Source of the DNA: Pirellulales bacterium
GTDB lineage: Bacteria; Planctomycetota; Planctomycetia; Pirellulales; JAEUIK01
DNA length: 39,266 bases
Assembly: GCA_019694435.1 (NCBI GenBank)
Contig: JAIBBZ010000001.1
Span: 525,508 to 564,773 of the forward strand
Direction: 5' to 3'
The position numbers and the translations under genes are program-made. Within the stretch, counting starts at the first letter, position 1, and each line of letters starts with the position of its first letter. The notes under the pieces were generated by a model. The model was given only the letters and a program-made list of their open reading frames with translations, was not told where the DNA came from and did not search any database. Positions 1 through 7,984 of the stretch are shown here, in pieces.

Positions 1-276
1 GTAAACGTCGTGGGCTGTTTTTTCTTCGGCCTGGTCTGGTCGTGGCTGCGTTCCCAACCGCCCAACGATCTGTTGAGGCTGACGCTGCTGACCGGCTTCG
101 CCGGCGCGTTCACCACGTTCAGCACCTTCGCCTTCGACACCTACGAACTCGCCGCCGGCCGCGGCGAGCTGCAAGGCCTCAGCCTGCTGCAACCCGCGCT
201 GAACATCGCAGCGCACCTGGTGCTCGGAATGCTGGCCATCATCGCCGGGCTGTCGTTGGGTCGCGTGGCGACGTAG
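1..276 (+). CDS. crcB: Fluoride channel CrcB/FluC, C-terminal part (5' truncated by window edge)
   Basis: The frame is open from base 1 and reads VNVVGCFFFGLVW, so the gene enters from outside the window; the GTG at 10 is internal and not a start. It then carries GFAGAFTTFSTFAFDTYE, the signature of the small four-helix CrcB/FluC fluoride exporters (Gly-rich turn, TTFSTF with the pore-lining polar and Phe residues, then a Glu). A last hydrophobic segment, NIAAHLVLGMLAIIAGLSLG, ends the protein as in the family. FluC proteins are about 120-130 residues, so roughly the last 90 are here. They work as dual-topology dimers that lower cytoplasmic fluoride. The upstream riboswitch often found with this family would lie outside the window. 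Confidence 0.9.
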   Translation, partial: VNVVGCFFFGLVWSWLRSQPPNDLLRLTLLTGFAGAFTTFSTFAFDTYELAAGRGELQGLSLLQPALNIAAHLVLGMLAIIAGLSLGRVAT

Positions 277-340
277 GGCCGGACAGGTTACGAACGGGCC
301 TGCCAGACACTCCCCTAGGTTTTCCCAATCCCGCGCGCCA

Positions 341-1807
341 CTATCGATTGGTTTCGATTGCCGACGACTTGCGCGATGAATAGATGATCCAATAAGGGAA
401 TAGTTCTGCGGGCGGCGCAAAGGTGATCCCCTGCGGCGCGCTGCCCAGCATGTTGAAGTAGAACTCGCGAGAGGTAGCCTTGCACAATCCGGAATAATTG
501 GGAATCAGGCAAGTCGCAGGGAGATCGCATTGAAAGACTCCTTTCGCGCCTGTTTTTCGCGCGGCCATGATCCGGTCGCGCGGCGCCGGATGCGTGCTTA
601 ACCAGGTGGTTTGTTCTCGCGCGAGCCTTTCGTGCATCGCGGCGCGCTGTTCCTCGTCCCATTGCGACAACCAATCCAGCGTCAGCGCAGGGAGGTCGTT
701 TGGCAAGCAATTCCGCGACAGGCATTCGGCTGCAAGCTTGCGAGCCTCGCGAAATGCGCGATTTGCTTCGTGTAGCCAAATCTCATTCTGCTCGAGGACT
801 TTCGGCCCGGCGATGGCGACTCCGAATCGATCGGCATCATATTCTAGTTGTCGAATTGCTACGGCGACCATCAGGCAGACACTTTGATAGATGGCAATCA
901 AAATTGCCTGTGCGAATGCCACGCCGCAAGCCGCGGTGAGCTGAAACCATCGTACGAGCGGCGAATCCGCACGTGCTGCGTTCTCGACGGTCCATCCGGA
1001 TGGCATCGTTGCCGCGGCGGCGAGCCAACTTAGAATCCAACGATGCAAGCATGTCAATCGCGTGGCGCTCGGCTGAGAAAAATGCCCCAATTCGTGTGCA
1101 ATCACTTCCGACAACTGGCCGACGGTACGTCCTCCCAATAGCGGCAGGCCGAGATGCAAGACAAATTCCCGCGAAAAGAGCGTCTGCCAGAGTGTATTGC
1201 CATAGCTCGCAGCGGCGTTCGGTTCGCATGAAAACGCCAGCTTGGCCGGGACGGGGCTACCGACACGAGAGCTGATTTCGCGGATGAGCGTGGCGAGCGC
1301 CGGAAACGACTCCAACGGTATTCTGGCTGACCTAACGACGGGTTTAGTGCGATAAAAAATGAATACGATTGGCCGCAACATGGCAACGATCGCCACAATC
1401 AGGCCGATCGAAAACGCCGCCTGCAAACTCACAAAAACGACGTGAGTCGATTGCCATACAAGCAGCCACGTCGCGCCCGCGACGACCAAGCAATATTCCA
1501 ATGGCACGAGCGCCAAACCGAGGGCTGTAACCCCAAGCATCGTGCGGTAGCCGATGGATATCTCTGGCCTGCCTGGTGAGCCCTGGAAGCCGCTCAGGAT
1601 CCTTTCCTCGACGGTGCGAGCATTCGCGGCGGCAGTAGCGGCGTTTCGCGCGGTCGTGCCGACAGCGGATGGCGTAGCGGTTTGTTTAGCAACCGGTTGG
1701 GGAATTACGATCCGCGCTTGACAGGTGCATTTTGCCACTCGACCAGCGAGTGAATCAGCAACACGAAAGCTGCGGTTGCAATTGGTACACGTTACGACAA
1801 TTGGCAT
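341..1807 (-). CDS. Membrane-bound M48-family metalloprotease with N-terminal zinc-ribbon-like motif
   Basis: 488 residues. The N-terminus has Cys7-x2-Cys10 and Cys27-x-Cys29, a short zinc-ribbon-like module common at the start of planctomycete membrane proteins. A linker rich in Ala and Thr (about 40-68) follows, then two hydrophobic segments (about 90-117 and 122-152). The M48 zinc motif is HELGH at 238-242 and the third ligand is probably Glu322 in EYDAD. Another hydrophobic stretch lies at 288-318. This is the HtpX/Ste24-like layout, with a catalytic domain beside membrane helices, and fits proteolysis of membrane or envelope proteins; the substrate is unknown. No clear Shine-Dalgarno lies before the ATG at 1807. 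The gene stands alone, convergent with the fluoride channel gene. Confidence 0.85.
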   Translation of the reverse strand: MPIVVTCTNCNRSFRVADSLAGRVAKCTCQARIVIPQPVAKQTATPSAVGTTARNAATAAANARTVEERILSGFQGSPGRPEISIGYRTMLGVTALGLALVPLEYCLVVAGATWLLVWQSTHVVFVSLQAAFSIGLIVAIVAMLRPIVFIFYRTKPVVRSARIPLESFPALATLIREISSRVGSPVPAKLAFSCEPNAAASYGNTLWQTLFSREFVLHLGLPLLGGRTVGQLSEVIAHELGHFSQPSATRLTCLHRWILSWLAAAATMPSGWTVENAARADSPLVRWFQLTAACGVAFAQAILIAIYQSVCLMVAVAIRQLEYDADRFGVAIAGPKVLEQNEIWLHEANRAFREARKLAAECLSRNCLPNDLPALTLDWLSQWDEEQRAAMHERLAREQTTWLSTHPAPRDRIMAARKTGAKGVFQCDLPATCLIPNYSGLCKATSREFYFNMLGSAPQGITFAPPAELFPYWIIYSSRKSSAIETNR

Positions 1808-2040
1808 CCGCGATCTCGCACCCGATAGGCGAGCAGTTTGAATGGTCCACTGTTTCCCTCGCGCGGCTCTGTGGCCAGGGCAATCTCATCATGATGTACG
1901 ATCGGCACCCTTTCAATTCATTCCATGCGCCTTCGTCGACAGATCAATACAGCGGCAGCTAACGTCGTGATGAAATGCTAGGACGACGGCTCGGAGGCGG
2001 TTGCCGCTCTTGCATCCCTCGGGCATCCGCAAATGAAACA

Positions 2041-2068
2041 AGCCCCCGAGACTTTCGTCGCGAGGGCT
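2041..2068 (-). terminator. Decayed copy of the MscS-type terminator hairpin
   Basis: The plus strand begins AGCCCCCGAGAC and ends GCGAGGGCT, the same 28-base layout as the hairpins at 5195-5222 and 6648-6675, but with a mismatch inside the stem. On the minus strand it is followed by TTGTTTC, a weakened version of the T-tract of the intact copy. It lies just beyond the stop of the MscS-like relic, as the intact terminator does for the intact gene. Confidence 0.6.
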
Positions 2069-2116
2069 CGCGGGTTGAACGCGTAGGAGCGGGCGGGGGT
2101 GTGATTACCGCGCCGC

Positions 2117-2209
2117 TTAATTCAGCCTCTTCAGGTTCGGCACGCTGTGACGTTTGAGCACACCTTCCTCCCCGGTCTTAACGATCGTGGCCACGAAGCC
2201 GACTTCGCG
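2117..2209 (-). pseudogene. Relic of an MscS-like channel gene, 3' end
   Basis: On the minus strand this reads REVGFVATIVKTGEEG then VLKRHSVPNLKRLN and a stop. It matches the last ~30 residues of the intact MscS-like protein at 6713-7633 (REVGPVATIVETEEDG, LLNRHSVPNVKMLN). Nucleotide similarity continues past the stop towards the hairpin at 2041-2068. No membrane domain is recognisable upstream, so this is a fragment. Frame and stop are kept although the rest is gone. Confidence 0.75.
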
Positions 2210-2414
2210 CGGCCGGGATTGGCCCGATGGACGTGCCGTCCTGCGTCGCCGAAATGCCATGCGGCTTGTTGCGGATCGTCTTGACACAGGCCTAGAATTG
2301 CCGGCGCTGGGGTGGCTGATTCTGGGCGTGCCGCGTGCGTGCGGTCTCACGATGGGTGAGTCGCGACGCGGTTCCGCGGGTCAGTCCCTGCTGCAGAAAT
2401 GGGAGTTGCCTGTC

Positions 2415-4043
2415 ATGAAAAAGCCATGGTTGCTGGCGTTGCTCGCCGGGTTGTTGTGGGTCGGGCCTGCCTGGGCCGCCTCGAAGCCGAACATCCTGCT
2501 GATCGTTTCCGACGACACGGGCTACGGCGATCTGGGGCCGTACGGCGGCGGCGAAGGGCGCGGCATGCCGACGCCGAACATCGACCGCATGGCCGCCGAA
2601 GGAATGACCTTCTTCTCCTTCTATGCGCAGCCGAGCTGCACGCCGGGCCGCGCGGCGATACTGACCGGGCGCATTCCCAATCGCAGCGGCATGACGACCG
2701 TCGCGTTCCAAGGCCAAGGCGGCGGTCTGCCGCAGGCCGAATGGACCTTGGGCTCGGTGCTCAAGCAGGCCGGATACCGGACCTACTTCACCGGCAAGTG
2801 GCACCTGGGCGAGGCCGATTACGCCCTGCCGAATGCTCACGGCTATGACGTGATGAAGCACTGCCTGCTGTACCACTGCAATGCCTACACCTATGGCGAC
2901 CCGACGTGGTTCCCCGACATGGACCCCGAACTGCGCGCGATGTTCGACAAAGTCACCAAGGGTTCGCTCTCGGGCAAGGCCGGCGAAAAGCCGAAAGAGG
3001 ATTGGAAGGTCAACGGCCAATATGTCGACACGCCGGAGAAAGGCCTGGTCGGCATCCCCTTCCTCGACAAGTACGTCGAACAGGCCGGGCTCGAATTTCT
3101 TGACGACGCCGCGAAGCACCCGGATCAGCCGTTCTTTGCCCATATCAATTTCATGAAGGTGCACCAGCCGAACCTGCCGGCGCCCGAGTTTCAGAACAAG
3201 TCGCTGTCGAAGTCGAAGTATGCCGACTCGGTGGTCGAGCTCGATGCCCGCATCGGGCACGTGATGGACAAGCTGCGCGCGTTGAAGCTGGACGCGAACA
3301 CGCTGGTCTTCTATACGACCGACAACGGCGCCTGGCAGGACGTCTATCCCGATGCCGGTTACACGCCGCTGCGCGGGACCAAGGGCACCGTGCGCGAGGG
3401 TGGCAGCCGCGTGCCGGCGTTCGCCGTGTGGCCGGGGAAGATCAAGCCCAACGTGCGCAACCACGACATTCTCGGAGGGCTCGATCTGATGGCGACCTTT
3501 GCCTCGGTGGCCGGCGCGAAGCTGCCGGACAAGGACCGCGAAGGCCAACCCATGATGTTCGACAGCTTCGACATGTCGCCGGTGCTGTTCGGCACGGGCA
3601 AATGTGCCCGCAAGGCCTGGTTCTATTTCACCGAGACGGAACTGTCGCCGGGCGCCGCGCGCGTGGGCAACTACAAGGCCGTGTTCAACCTGCGCGGCGA
3701 CGACGGGCAGGCGACCGGCGGCCTGGCGGTCGACGCCAATCTCGGCTGGAAGGGGCCTGAAAAGTACGTGGCCACCGTGCCGCAGATCTTCGATCTCTGG
3801 CAGGACCCGCAAGAGCGCTACGACATCTTCATGAACAATTACACGGAACGGACGTGGACCATGATCACGTTCAACGTGGCGATCAAGGACCTGATGAAGA
3901 CCTACGTGAAGTACCCGCCGCGGAAGATGCAGAGCGAGGTCTACACGGGCCCGATCACCCTGCAACAGTACGAACGCTTCCAGTACATCCGCGAGGCGCT
4001 GGAAAAGAACGGTTTCAGCATTCCCGTTCCGTCCGGCAACTAG
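2415..4043 (+). CDS. Secreted Cys-type sulfatase (arylsulfatase family, S1)
   Basis: 542 residues from the ATG at 2415. This start gives a clean signal peptide (MKKPWLLALLAG, then a hydrophobic run to PAWA-A), whereas the longer frame from 2154 crosses relic sequence. The mature protein opens with KPNILLIVSDDTGYGDLG, the sulfatase metal-binding Asp pair. Cys75 lies in SCTPGRAAILTGR, the C-x-P-x-R motif in which Cys is converted to formylglycine. FTGKWHLG and the TTDNGA motif are further active-site elements. It should hydrolyse sulfate esters, probably of polysaccharides, outside the cytoplasm, and needs a formylglycine-generating enzyme encoded elsewhere. The next gene, a secreted HAD hydrolase, starts 97 bases downstream and is probably co-transcribed. 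Substrate unknown. Confidence 0.92.
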   Translation: MKKPWLLALLAGLLWVGPAWAASKPNILLIVSDDTGYGDLGPYGGGEGRGMPTPNIDRMAAEGMTFFSFYAQPSCTPGRAAILTGRIPNRSGMTTVAFQGQGGGLPQAEWTLGSVLKQAGYRTYFTGKWHLGEADYALPNAHGYDVMKHCLLYHCNAYTYGDPTWFPDMDPELRAMFDKVTKGSLSGKAGEKPKEDWKVNGQYVDTPEKGLVGIPFLDKYVEQAGLEFLDDAAKHPDQPFFAHINFMKVHQPNLPAPEFQNKSLSKSKYADSVVELDARIGHVMDKLRALKLDANTLVFYTTDNGAWQDVYPDAGYTPLRGTKGTVREGGSRVPAFAVWPGKIKPNVRNHDILGGLDLMATFASVAGAKLPDKDREGQPMMFDSFDMSPVLFGTGKCARKAWFYFTETELSPGAARVGNYKAVFNLRGDDGQATGGLAVDANLGWKGPEKYVATVPQIFDLWQDPQERYDIFMNNYTERTWTMITFNVAIKDLMKTYVKYPPRKMQSEVYTGPITLQQYERFQYIREALEKNGFSIPVPSGN

Positions 4044-4140
4044 CGGGCCGTGGCGTCGTTGAGTCGTGCGGGCGCGCCCGGTCGAAGCCGGGCGCGGTCG
4101 CACGAGGGGTTCGCGGCTCACCAGCAGTGAGGTTGCTTGC

Positions 4141-5160
4141 ATGCTTGATTTCCGTCGGCCGTGGCTCGTCGTGCTCGTCGTCCTGGCGGCGACGACGTTC
4201 GACCGTTCGCGGTCGTGCGCCGCCGAGCCGTTGGCTTCGTGGCGGGACACGCCCGCCAAGCGCGCGATCCTGGATTTCGTCGCACAGGTGACCACGGAAG
4301 GCGGCGCGGGATTCGTTCCGCTCGCCGATCGCATCGCCGTGTTCGACAACGACGGCACGCTGTGGACCGAGCAGCCGATGTACACGCAGTTGGCGTTCGC
4401 GCTCGACCGCGTGAAGCAGCTGGCACCACAGCATCCCGAATGGAAAGCCCAGCAGCCGTTTCAAGCGGCGCTCGAAAACGATCTGCGGGCCCTGGCCGCG
4501 TCGGGCGAGAAAGGGCTGATCGAGCTGGTCATGGCGACGCACGCCGGCATCAGCACGACTGAGTTCGAGGCGATCGTCCGGGACTGGTTTGAAACCGCGC
4601 GCCATCCGCGGTTCAAGCAGCGCTATACCGAGCTGGCCTTTCGGCCGATGGTCGAGCTGCTGGAGTTCCTGCGGGCCCACGGCTTCAAGACGTTCATCGT
4701 CTCCGGCGGGGGCATCGAATTCATGCGGCCGATGACGCAGGCGGTCTACGGCATCCCGGCCGAGCAAGTCGTCGGCTCGACGATCAAGACCAAGTACGAG
4801 GTCCGCGATGGCAAGCCGGTGCTCATGCGGCTGCCCGAGATCGACTTCATCGATGACAAGGCCGGCAAGCCCGTGGGGATCAACAAGTACATCGGCAAGC
4901 GTCCGATCGCGGCGTTCGGCAACTCGGCCGGAGATCGCGAGATGCTGGAATGGACCGCGGCAGGCCAGGCGCCGCGGCTGATGATGCTGGTGTTTCACGA
5001 CGACGCGCGCCGCGAATATGCCTATGGTCCGGCCAACGGTTTGCCGGATTCCAAGTTCGGCACCTTCCCCCAGTCGTTGATGGAACAGGCCCAGGAACAA
5101 GGCTGGCACGTGATCAGCATGCAGCACGACTGGGCGCGCGTGTTTTCGTTCGACGAGTGA
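4141..5160 (+). CDS. Secreted HAD-superfamily hydrolase (putative phosphatase)
   Basis: 339 residues from the ATG at 4141, which begins a signal-peptide-like N-terminus (MLDFRRPWLVVLVVLAATT). HAD motif I is FDNDGTLW, with nucleophile Asp69 and acid/base Asp71. Motif II is FIVSGGG, and motif IV is FGNSAGDREML with its paired acidic residues. A helical cap of about 120 residues lies between motifs I and II, as in phosphoserine-phosphatase-like HADs. It is probably an exported phosphomonoesterase. Its position just after a secreted sulfatase suggests both serve the breakdown of a sulfated or phosphorylated substrate, but the specific substrate cannot be read from the sequence. Confidence 0.85.
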   Translation: MLDFRRPWLVVLVVLAATTFDRSRSCAAEPLASWRDTPAKRAILDFVAQVTTEGGAGFVPLADRIAVFDNDGTLWTEQPMYTQLAFALDRVKQLAPQHPEWKAQQPFQAALENDLRALAASGEKGLIELVMATHAGISTTEFEAIVRDWFETARHPRFKQRYTELAFRPMVELLEFLRAHGFKTFIVSGGGIEFMRPMTQAVYGIPAEQVVGSTIKTKYEVRDGKPVLMRLPEIDFIDDKAGKPVGINKYIGKRPIAAFGNSAGDREMLEWTAAGQAPRLMMLVFHDDARREYAYGPANGLPDSKFGTFPQSLMEQAQEQGWHVISMQHDWARVFSFDE

Positions 5161-5194
5161 GCCGCAAGCGGGCCCCATGTCCGGCAAAAAAGCA

Positions 5195-5222
5195 AGCCCC
5201 CGAGACTTCCGTCCCGGGGGCT
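5195..5222 (-). terminator. Orphan intrinsic terminator (copy of the MscS-type hairpin)
   Basis: A near-perfect hairpin: AGCCCCCGAGAC, loop, GTCCCGGGGGCT. On the minus strand it is followed by TTGCTTTTTTG, so it is oriented to stop minus-strand transcription, yet no intact minus-strand gene lies just to its right. It differs from the copy at 6648-6675 by a single base in the loop. It may still shield the end of the HAD gene as a hairpin on the plus strand, but there is no T-tract in that direction. Confidence 0.7.
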
Positions 5223-5243
5223 CGTGGTTGGAGCGCATTGTAG

Positions 5244-5300
5244 TGGGCCGGCGTCGTGCCGACGGTCACATGGTCACCGGCACGCAGCCACGTGTAGCGG
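5244..5300 (-). pseudogene. Relic of an MscS-like channel gene (internally deleted)
   Basis: The minus strand reads YTWLRAGDHVTVGT, matching YTRQRLRAGDHVTVGT of the intact MscS-like protein. It then jumps directly to the sequence that lies just downstream of the intact gene's stop. About 120 bases of the 3' coding end are missing, with the short shared sequence TCGTGC near the join. No other part of the gene is recognisable. Confidence 0.7.
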
Positions 5301-5507
5301 GGCGCGCACTGGTTGCTGAGTCAGGTGGCACCTGACGGCGGGGCTGTCGATTGGACGGATGGCGGCATCGAGGTGCTTGTTTTTCACGGACCGCCGCCCG
5401 CGCCTGTCGAGGCAACTCCCACGGGCGATCGAACCAACAGCAAGCTCAACCGGTCTATCAACCCAAGGCAACGGAGTCGCCGGATCATCGTTTATCATGC
5501 TGCTGCT

Positions 5508-6359
5508 ATGGCCACTACTGCCCCTATCTCGGTCAATCACCTATTCCCAGAGATCAGTCAACGTCTTGTCGCTCTGTTGCGTTCGCTCGGCAGTGCAGAA
5601 TGGCATCTTCCAACGCTGAGCTCGAGACGTTGCGTCAAGGATGTGGCCGCCCACCTGCTGGATGGAAGTTTGCGTCGACTCTCACTGCAGCGAGATGATT
5701 ACCTTCCCTCCAAAGGAAGCGGAGAACCTCGGCCGGGCGAAACCTTGCTCGACTTTTTGACACGCCTCAACGGCGAGTGGGAAACGGCAGCCCGCCGTCT
5801 GAGCCCCCAGGTATTGTGTGCGTTGATCGAATGGGCAGACGAAGAATTGGCCCGTTTTTTTCCAACCCTTGATCCAAACGGCAAGGCGCAATTCTCGGTG
5901 GCGTGGACCGGTGAGAGCGTGTCCTTGAATTGGATGGACCTGGCGCGCGAATACACGGAGAAGTGGCATCACACGCAGCAGGTTTTCGAAGCCACGGCAC
6001 GTCCGAGCACGATTGCCGAGAGACGCCTGTTTTATCCTTGCTTGGATGTCTTCATGCGTGCGTTGCCGTACACCTTTCGACATGTGACCGCGCCGCAAGG
6101 GAGCACGGTCGCCGTCAAGATTACAGGCGAGGCAGGCGGCGCATGGTCTGTGACTCGAATCGGGGCGTCATGGTTGCTGGCGGCGGGCGAGTCGGTGAGC
6201 CCGACCGCGCGATTTACGATCGACCAGAATGATGCCTGGAAACTATTTACCAAGCGACTGGACCGTGCCGAAGCAATCCGCCGTTTCCCGAGCATTCGCA
6301 TCGAGGGGGACGGCGTTTTGGGTAGCCAGGTGATTGATATGGTTGCAGTGATGGCGTGA
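5508..6359 (+). CDS. DinB / maleylpyruvate isomerase-type protein with SCP2-like C-terminus
   Basis: 283 residues from the ATG at 5508; the open frame upstream overlaps relic sequence and has no family features. The N-terminal ~165 residues look like the DinB/mycothiol-dependent maleylpyruvate isomerase fold. That includes a DVAAHLLDG segment and, near the end of the domain, REYTEKWHHTQQ, where the conserved His residues would bind a metal. The C-terminal ~100 residues (AVKITGEAGGAWSV ... TARFTIDQNDAWKLF) resemble the SCP2-like domain that often follows. Such proteins are metal-dependent, thiol-linked enzymes of mostly unknown substrate. The gene appears monocistronic. Confidence 0.7.
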   Translation: MATTAPISVNHLFPEISQRLVALLRSLGSAEWHLPTLSSRRCVKDVAAHLLDGSLRRLSLQRDDYLPSKGSGEPRPGETLLDFLTRLNGEWETAARRLSPQVLCALIEWADEELARFFPTLDPNGKAQFSVAWTGESVSLNWMDLAREYTEKWHHTQQVFEATARPSTIAERRLFYPCLDVFMRALPYTFRHVTAPQGSTVAVKITGEAGGAWSVTRIGASWLLAAGESVSPTARFTIDQNDAWKLFTKRLDRAEAIRRFPSIRIEGDGVLGSQVIDMVAVMA

Positions 6360-6647
6360 GTCACAAGTTGTCGATCGCCAAGCCTGGAATCCTGCACCGA
6401 CGGGTGCCCGACGCGCGGTGGGCCCGCGAGAGTGTGCAAGTGCTGCGCGCCGCCGGTCCGCATACGGCGAGTCTCGTTCGTGTGCCACCCATCGCCAGCG
6501 GAGACGTTTGAGATGCGCGGCTTCCGTACCAGTCAGTTGTTTGCCGGGATAGTATTTGCGACGCCGAGATGAGACGAATCGCGGTCGTGTGCAGCCGAAC
6601 CATTGCCGCCATGGCATGAGATGCCCGCCAGGCGTGCCGAAAAAGCA
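6360..6647. other. Intergenic region, no gene seen
   Basis: About 290 bases between the convergent DinB-like and MscS-like genes. Apart from the terminator that follows at 6648 I see no conserved structure or plausible coding sequence. Confidence 0.5.
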
Positions 6648-6675
6648 AGCCCCCGAGACTTGCGTCCCGGGGGCT
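6648..6675 (-). terminator. Intrinsic terminator of the MscS-like gene
   Basis: Hairpin AGCCCCCGAGAC-TTGC-GTCCCGGGGGCT with a GC-rich stem. Read on the minus strand it is followed by TTGCTTTTTCGG. It lies about 40 bases beyond the stop of the MscS-like gene at 6713 and is the intact member of the three-copy hairpin family. Confidence 0.8.
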
Positions 6676-6712
6676 CGTGGTGGGACCGATGGGGAGCGGG
6701 CCGGCGTCGTGC

Positions 6713-7633
6713 TTACCGGACCGCTTCGTTGAGCATCTTCACGTTCGGCACGCTGTGGCGGTTGAGCAGGCCGTCTTCTTCGGTCTCGACGATCGTGGCC
6801 ACGGGGCCGACTTCGCGGACGCGGCCGTGCATCGTGCCGACCGTCACGTGGTCACCGGCACGCAGCCGCTGCCGGGTGTAGTAGCCGGCCAGGATGCCTG
6901 CCATCACGTCGCGGCCGCCGAGGCCGAACGCCAGGCCGAAGCCCAGAGCCAGGCCGCCGCAGGCGATCAGGATCAGGTCCTTGAACAGGTCGAACTGGAT
7001 GCCGAGCTGGTCGAAGGCCGCGATGAACGTCAGCAGGGCCAGCACGTAATAGCAGCCGTTGGCCAGGTGCTCGGCATAGCTCAGGCCCACGCGGTCGGCG
7101 CTGGTCGCCACCACGCCGCGGAGGAAGCCCGCCACGAGCAGGCCCACCACGACGACGATCGTGGCCACGAGCAGGTTGGGGATATACGCGACGATCGTGT
7201 GCATCGCCTCGTTCAGCGCTTGCCAGTGGACGATGTTGAACGCGGCGCTCAGGAACAAGCACATCGAGATCCAGAACACGATCTGGCCGGCGATGGTCGA
7301 AACACTTTGACGAATGCCGACCTGTTTCATCGAGCCCAACAGTCCGCTGCGCTCGGCGGCGGCCTCAAGGCCGATCGCTTCGCTCAGGGCGGCCGCGGCG
7401 CGGCCCAGCACTCGGGCCACGAGATAGCCGACGACGACGACCAGCAGCATCGCCACCACGGCCGGGGCCTGGGCGATGATCTCGCGGAATGCGTCGGCAA
7501 AGCTGTTCACGAACGTTTCCCAAAAACCGTTCACGGTCTCCATCGTCACCGGCTCGGCGGCCGGGGTGGGAGTCGTCAGGACGGGTTCCGCCGGCATCGG
7601 CACCGGCACGGTCTGAGCAAACAACGGCAACAT
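6713..7633 (-). CDS. MscS-family small-conductance mechanosensitive channel
   Basis: 306 residues from the ATG at 7633, chosen because GAGGAG lies 6 bases upstream; a longer start at 7690 is possible but has no such site. Hydrophobic segments are at about 57-77, 115-133, 150-172, 194-212 and 220-240. The last is the Gly/Ala-rich pore helix (GGLALGFGLAFGLGGRDVMAG) that defines MscS channels. It leads into a beta domain (GDHVTVGTMHGRVREVG ... NRHSVPN), but the protein stops there, so the large cytoplasmic vestibule of E. coli MscS is missing. It releases solutes on hypo-osmotic shock. It is the third gene of an operon with an ECF sigma factor and a small membrane protein, which suggests envelope or osmotic stress control. 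Confidence 0.88.
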   Translation of the reverse strand: MLPLFAQTVPVPMPAEPVLTTPTPAAEPVTMETVNGFWETFVNSFADAFREIIAQAPAVVAMLLVVVVGYLVARVLGRAAAALSEAIGLEAAAERSGLLGSMKQVGIRQSVSTIAGQIVFWISMCLFLSAAFNIVHWQALNEAMHTIVAYIPNLLVATIVVVVGLLVAGFLRGVVATSADRVGLSYAEHLANGCYYVLALLTFIAAFDQLGIQFDLFKDLILIACGGLALGFGLAFGLGGRDVMAGILAGYYTRQRLRAGDHVTVGTMHGRVREVGPVATIVETEEDGLLNRHSVPNVKMLNEAVR

Positions 7634-7679
7634 GGTCAGTTCTCCTCGAGGCAACGGGGCCTCTGGTAAAAAAAGAGTA

Positions 7680-7961
7680 TCAGCGGTCACCCCCGCCAGG
7701 GGCGTCCTTCGCGCGGTTACGATCTTCCGGCCGAGGCGTGCGCCGCTCGGTCGGATAACTGCCGGCCAAGGTGAACACCACCATCGCCACCGCCGCCCGG
7801 GCCAGTTCGGCCAGCGCCAACGGAATGGCCCGCAGCCCGAAATCGACCAGGTGGGTGCCGACGAGCGCGTCGTTGACGCGTGCGTGCACCTTGAGGTCGA
7901 AGTCCAACGGCAACGGCGGGACCTCGTGGTCGGCGAGCTGGTCGAACGGGTTTTCGGCCAT
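7680..7961 (-). CDS. Small single-span membrane protein, sigma-factor operon
   Basis: 93 residues, starting MAENPFDQLADHEVPPLP. A single hydrophobic segment (about 44-67, AIPLALAELARAAVAMVVFTLA) is followed by a charged tail. There is no zinc-finger anti-sigma (HxxxCxxC) motif. It starts 23 bases after the ECF sigma gene and ends 46 bases before the MscS-like gene, so it is very probably co-transcribed with both. A membrane protein right after an ECF sigma gene is the usual place for an anti-sigma factor or sensor, but nothing in the residues confirms that role. I do not recognise the family. Confidence 0.65.
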   Translation of the reverse strand: MAENPFDQLADHEVPPLPLDFDLKVHARVNDALVGTHLVDFGLRAIPLALAELARAAVAMVVFTLAGSYPTERRTPRPEDRNRAKDAPGGGDR

Positions 7962-7984
7962 GGCGTCCAGTCTCCGGTTGGCGT

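Larger units (their letters stand above)
1808..2414. other. Intergenic region with relic sequences
   Basis: About 600 bases between the divergent protease and sulfatase genes. I see no intact gene. It contains a decayed copy of the hairpin found downstream of the MscS-like gene (2041-2068) and a relic of that gene's 3' end (2117-2209), both listed separately. Promoters for both flanking genes should lie here, but I cannot point to convincing -35/-10 boxes. The frame of the sulfatase stays open upstream to 2154, across the relic, which argues that the extension is not coding. Confidence 0.6.

Noticed and set aside
2292..4385. 697-codon open frame on the minus strand across the sulfatase gene
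   Set aside because: Antisense shadow of a clear sulfatase in GC-rich DNA; composition is rich in Arg, His and Gly with no family features. The same holds for the long frames at 15520-17385 (+), 6677-7669 (+), 11548-13083 (+) and 27970-29418 (+).
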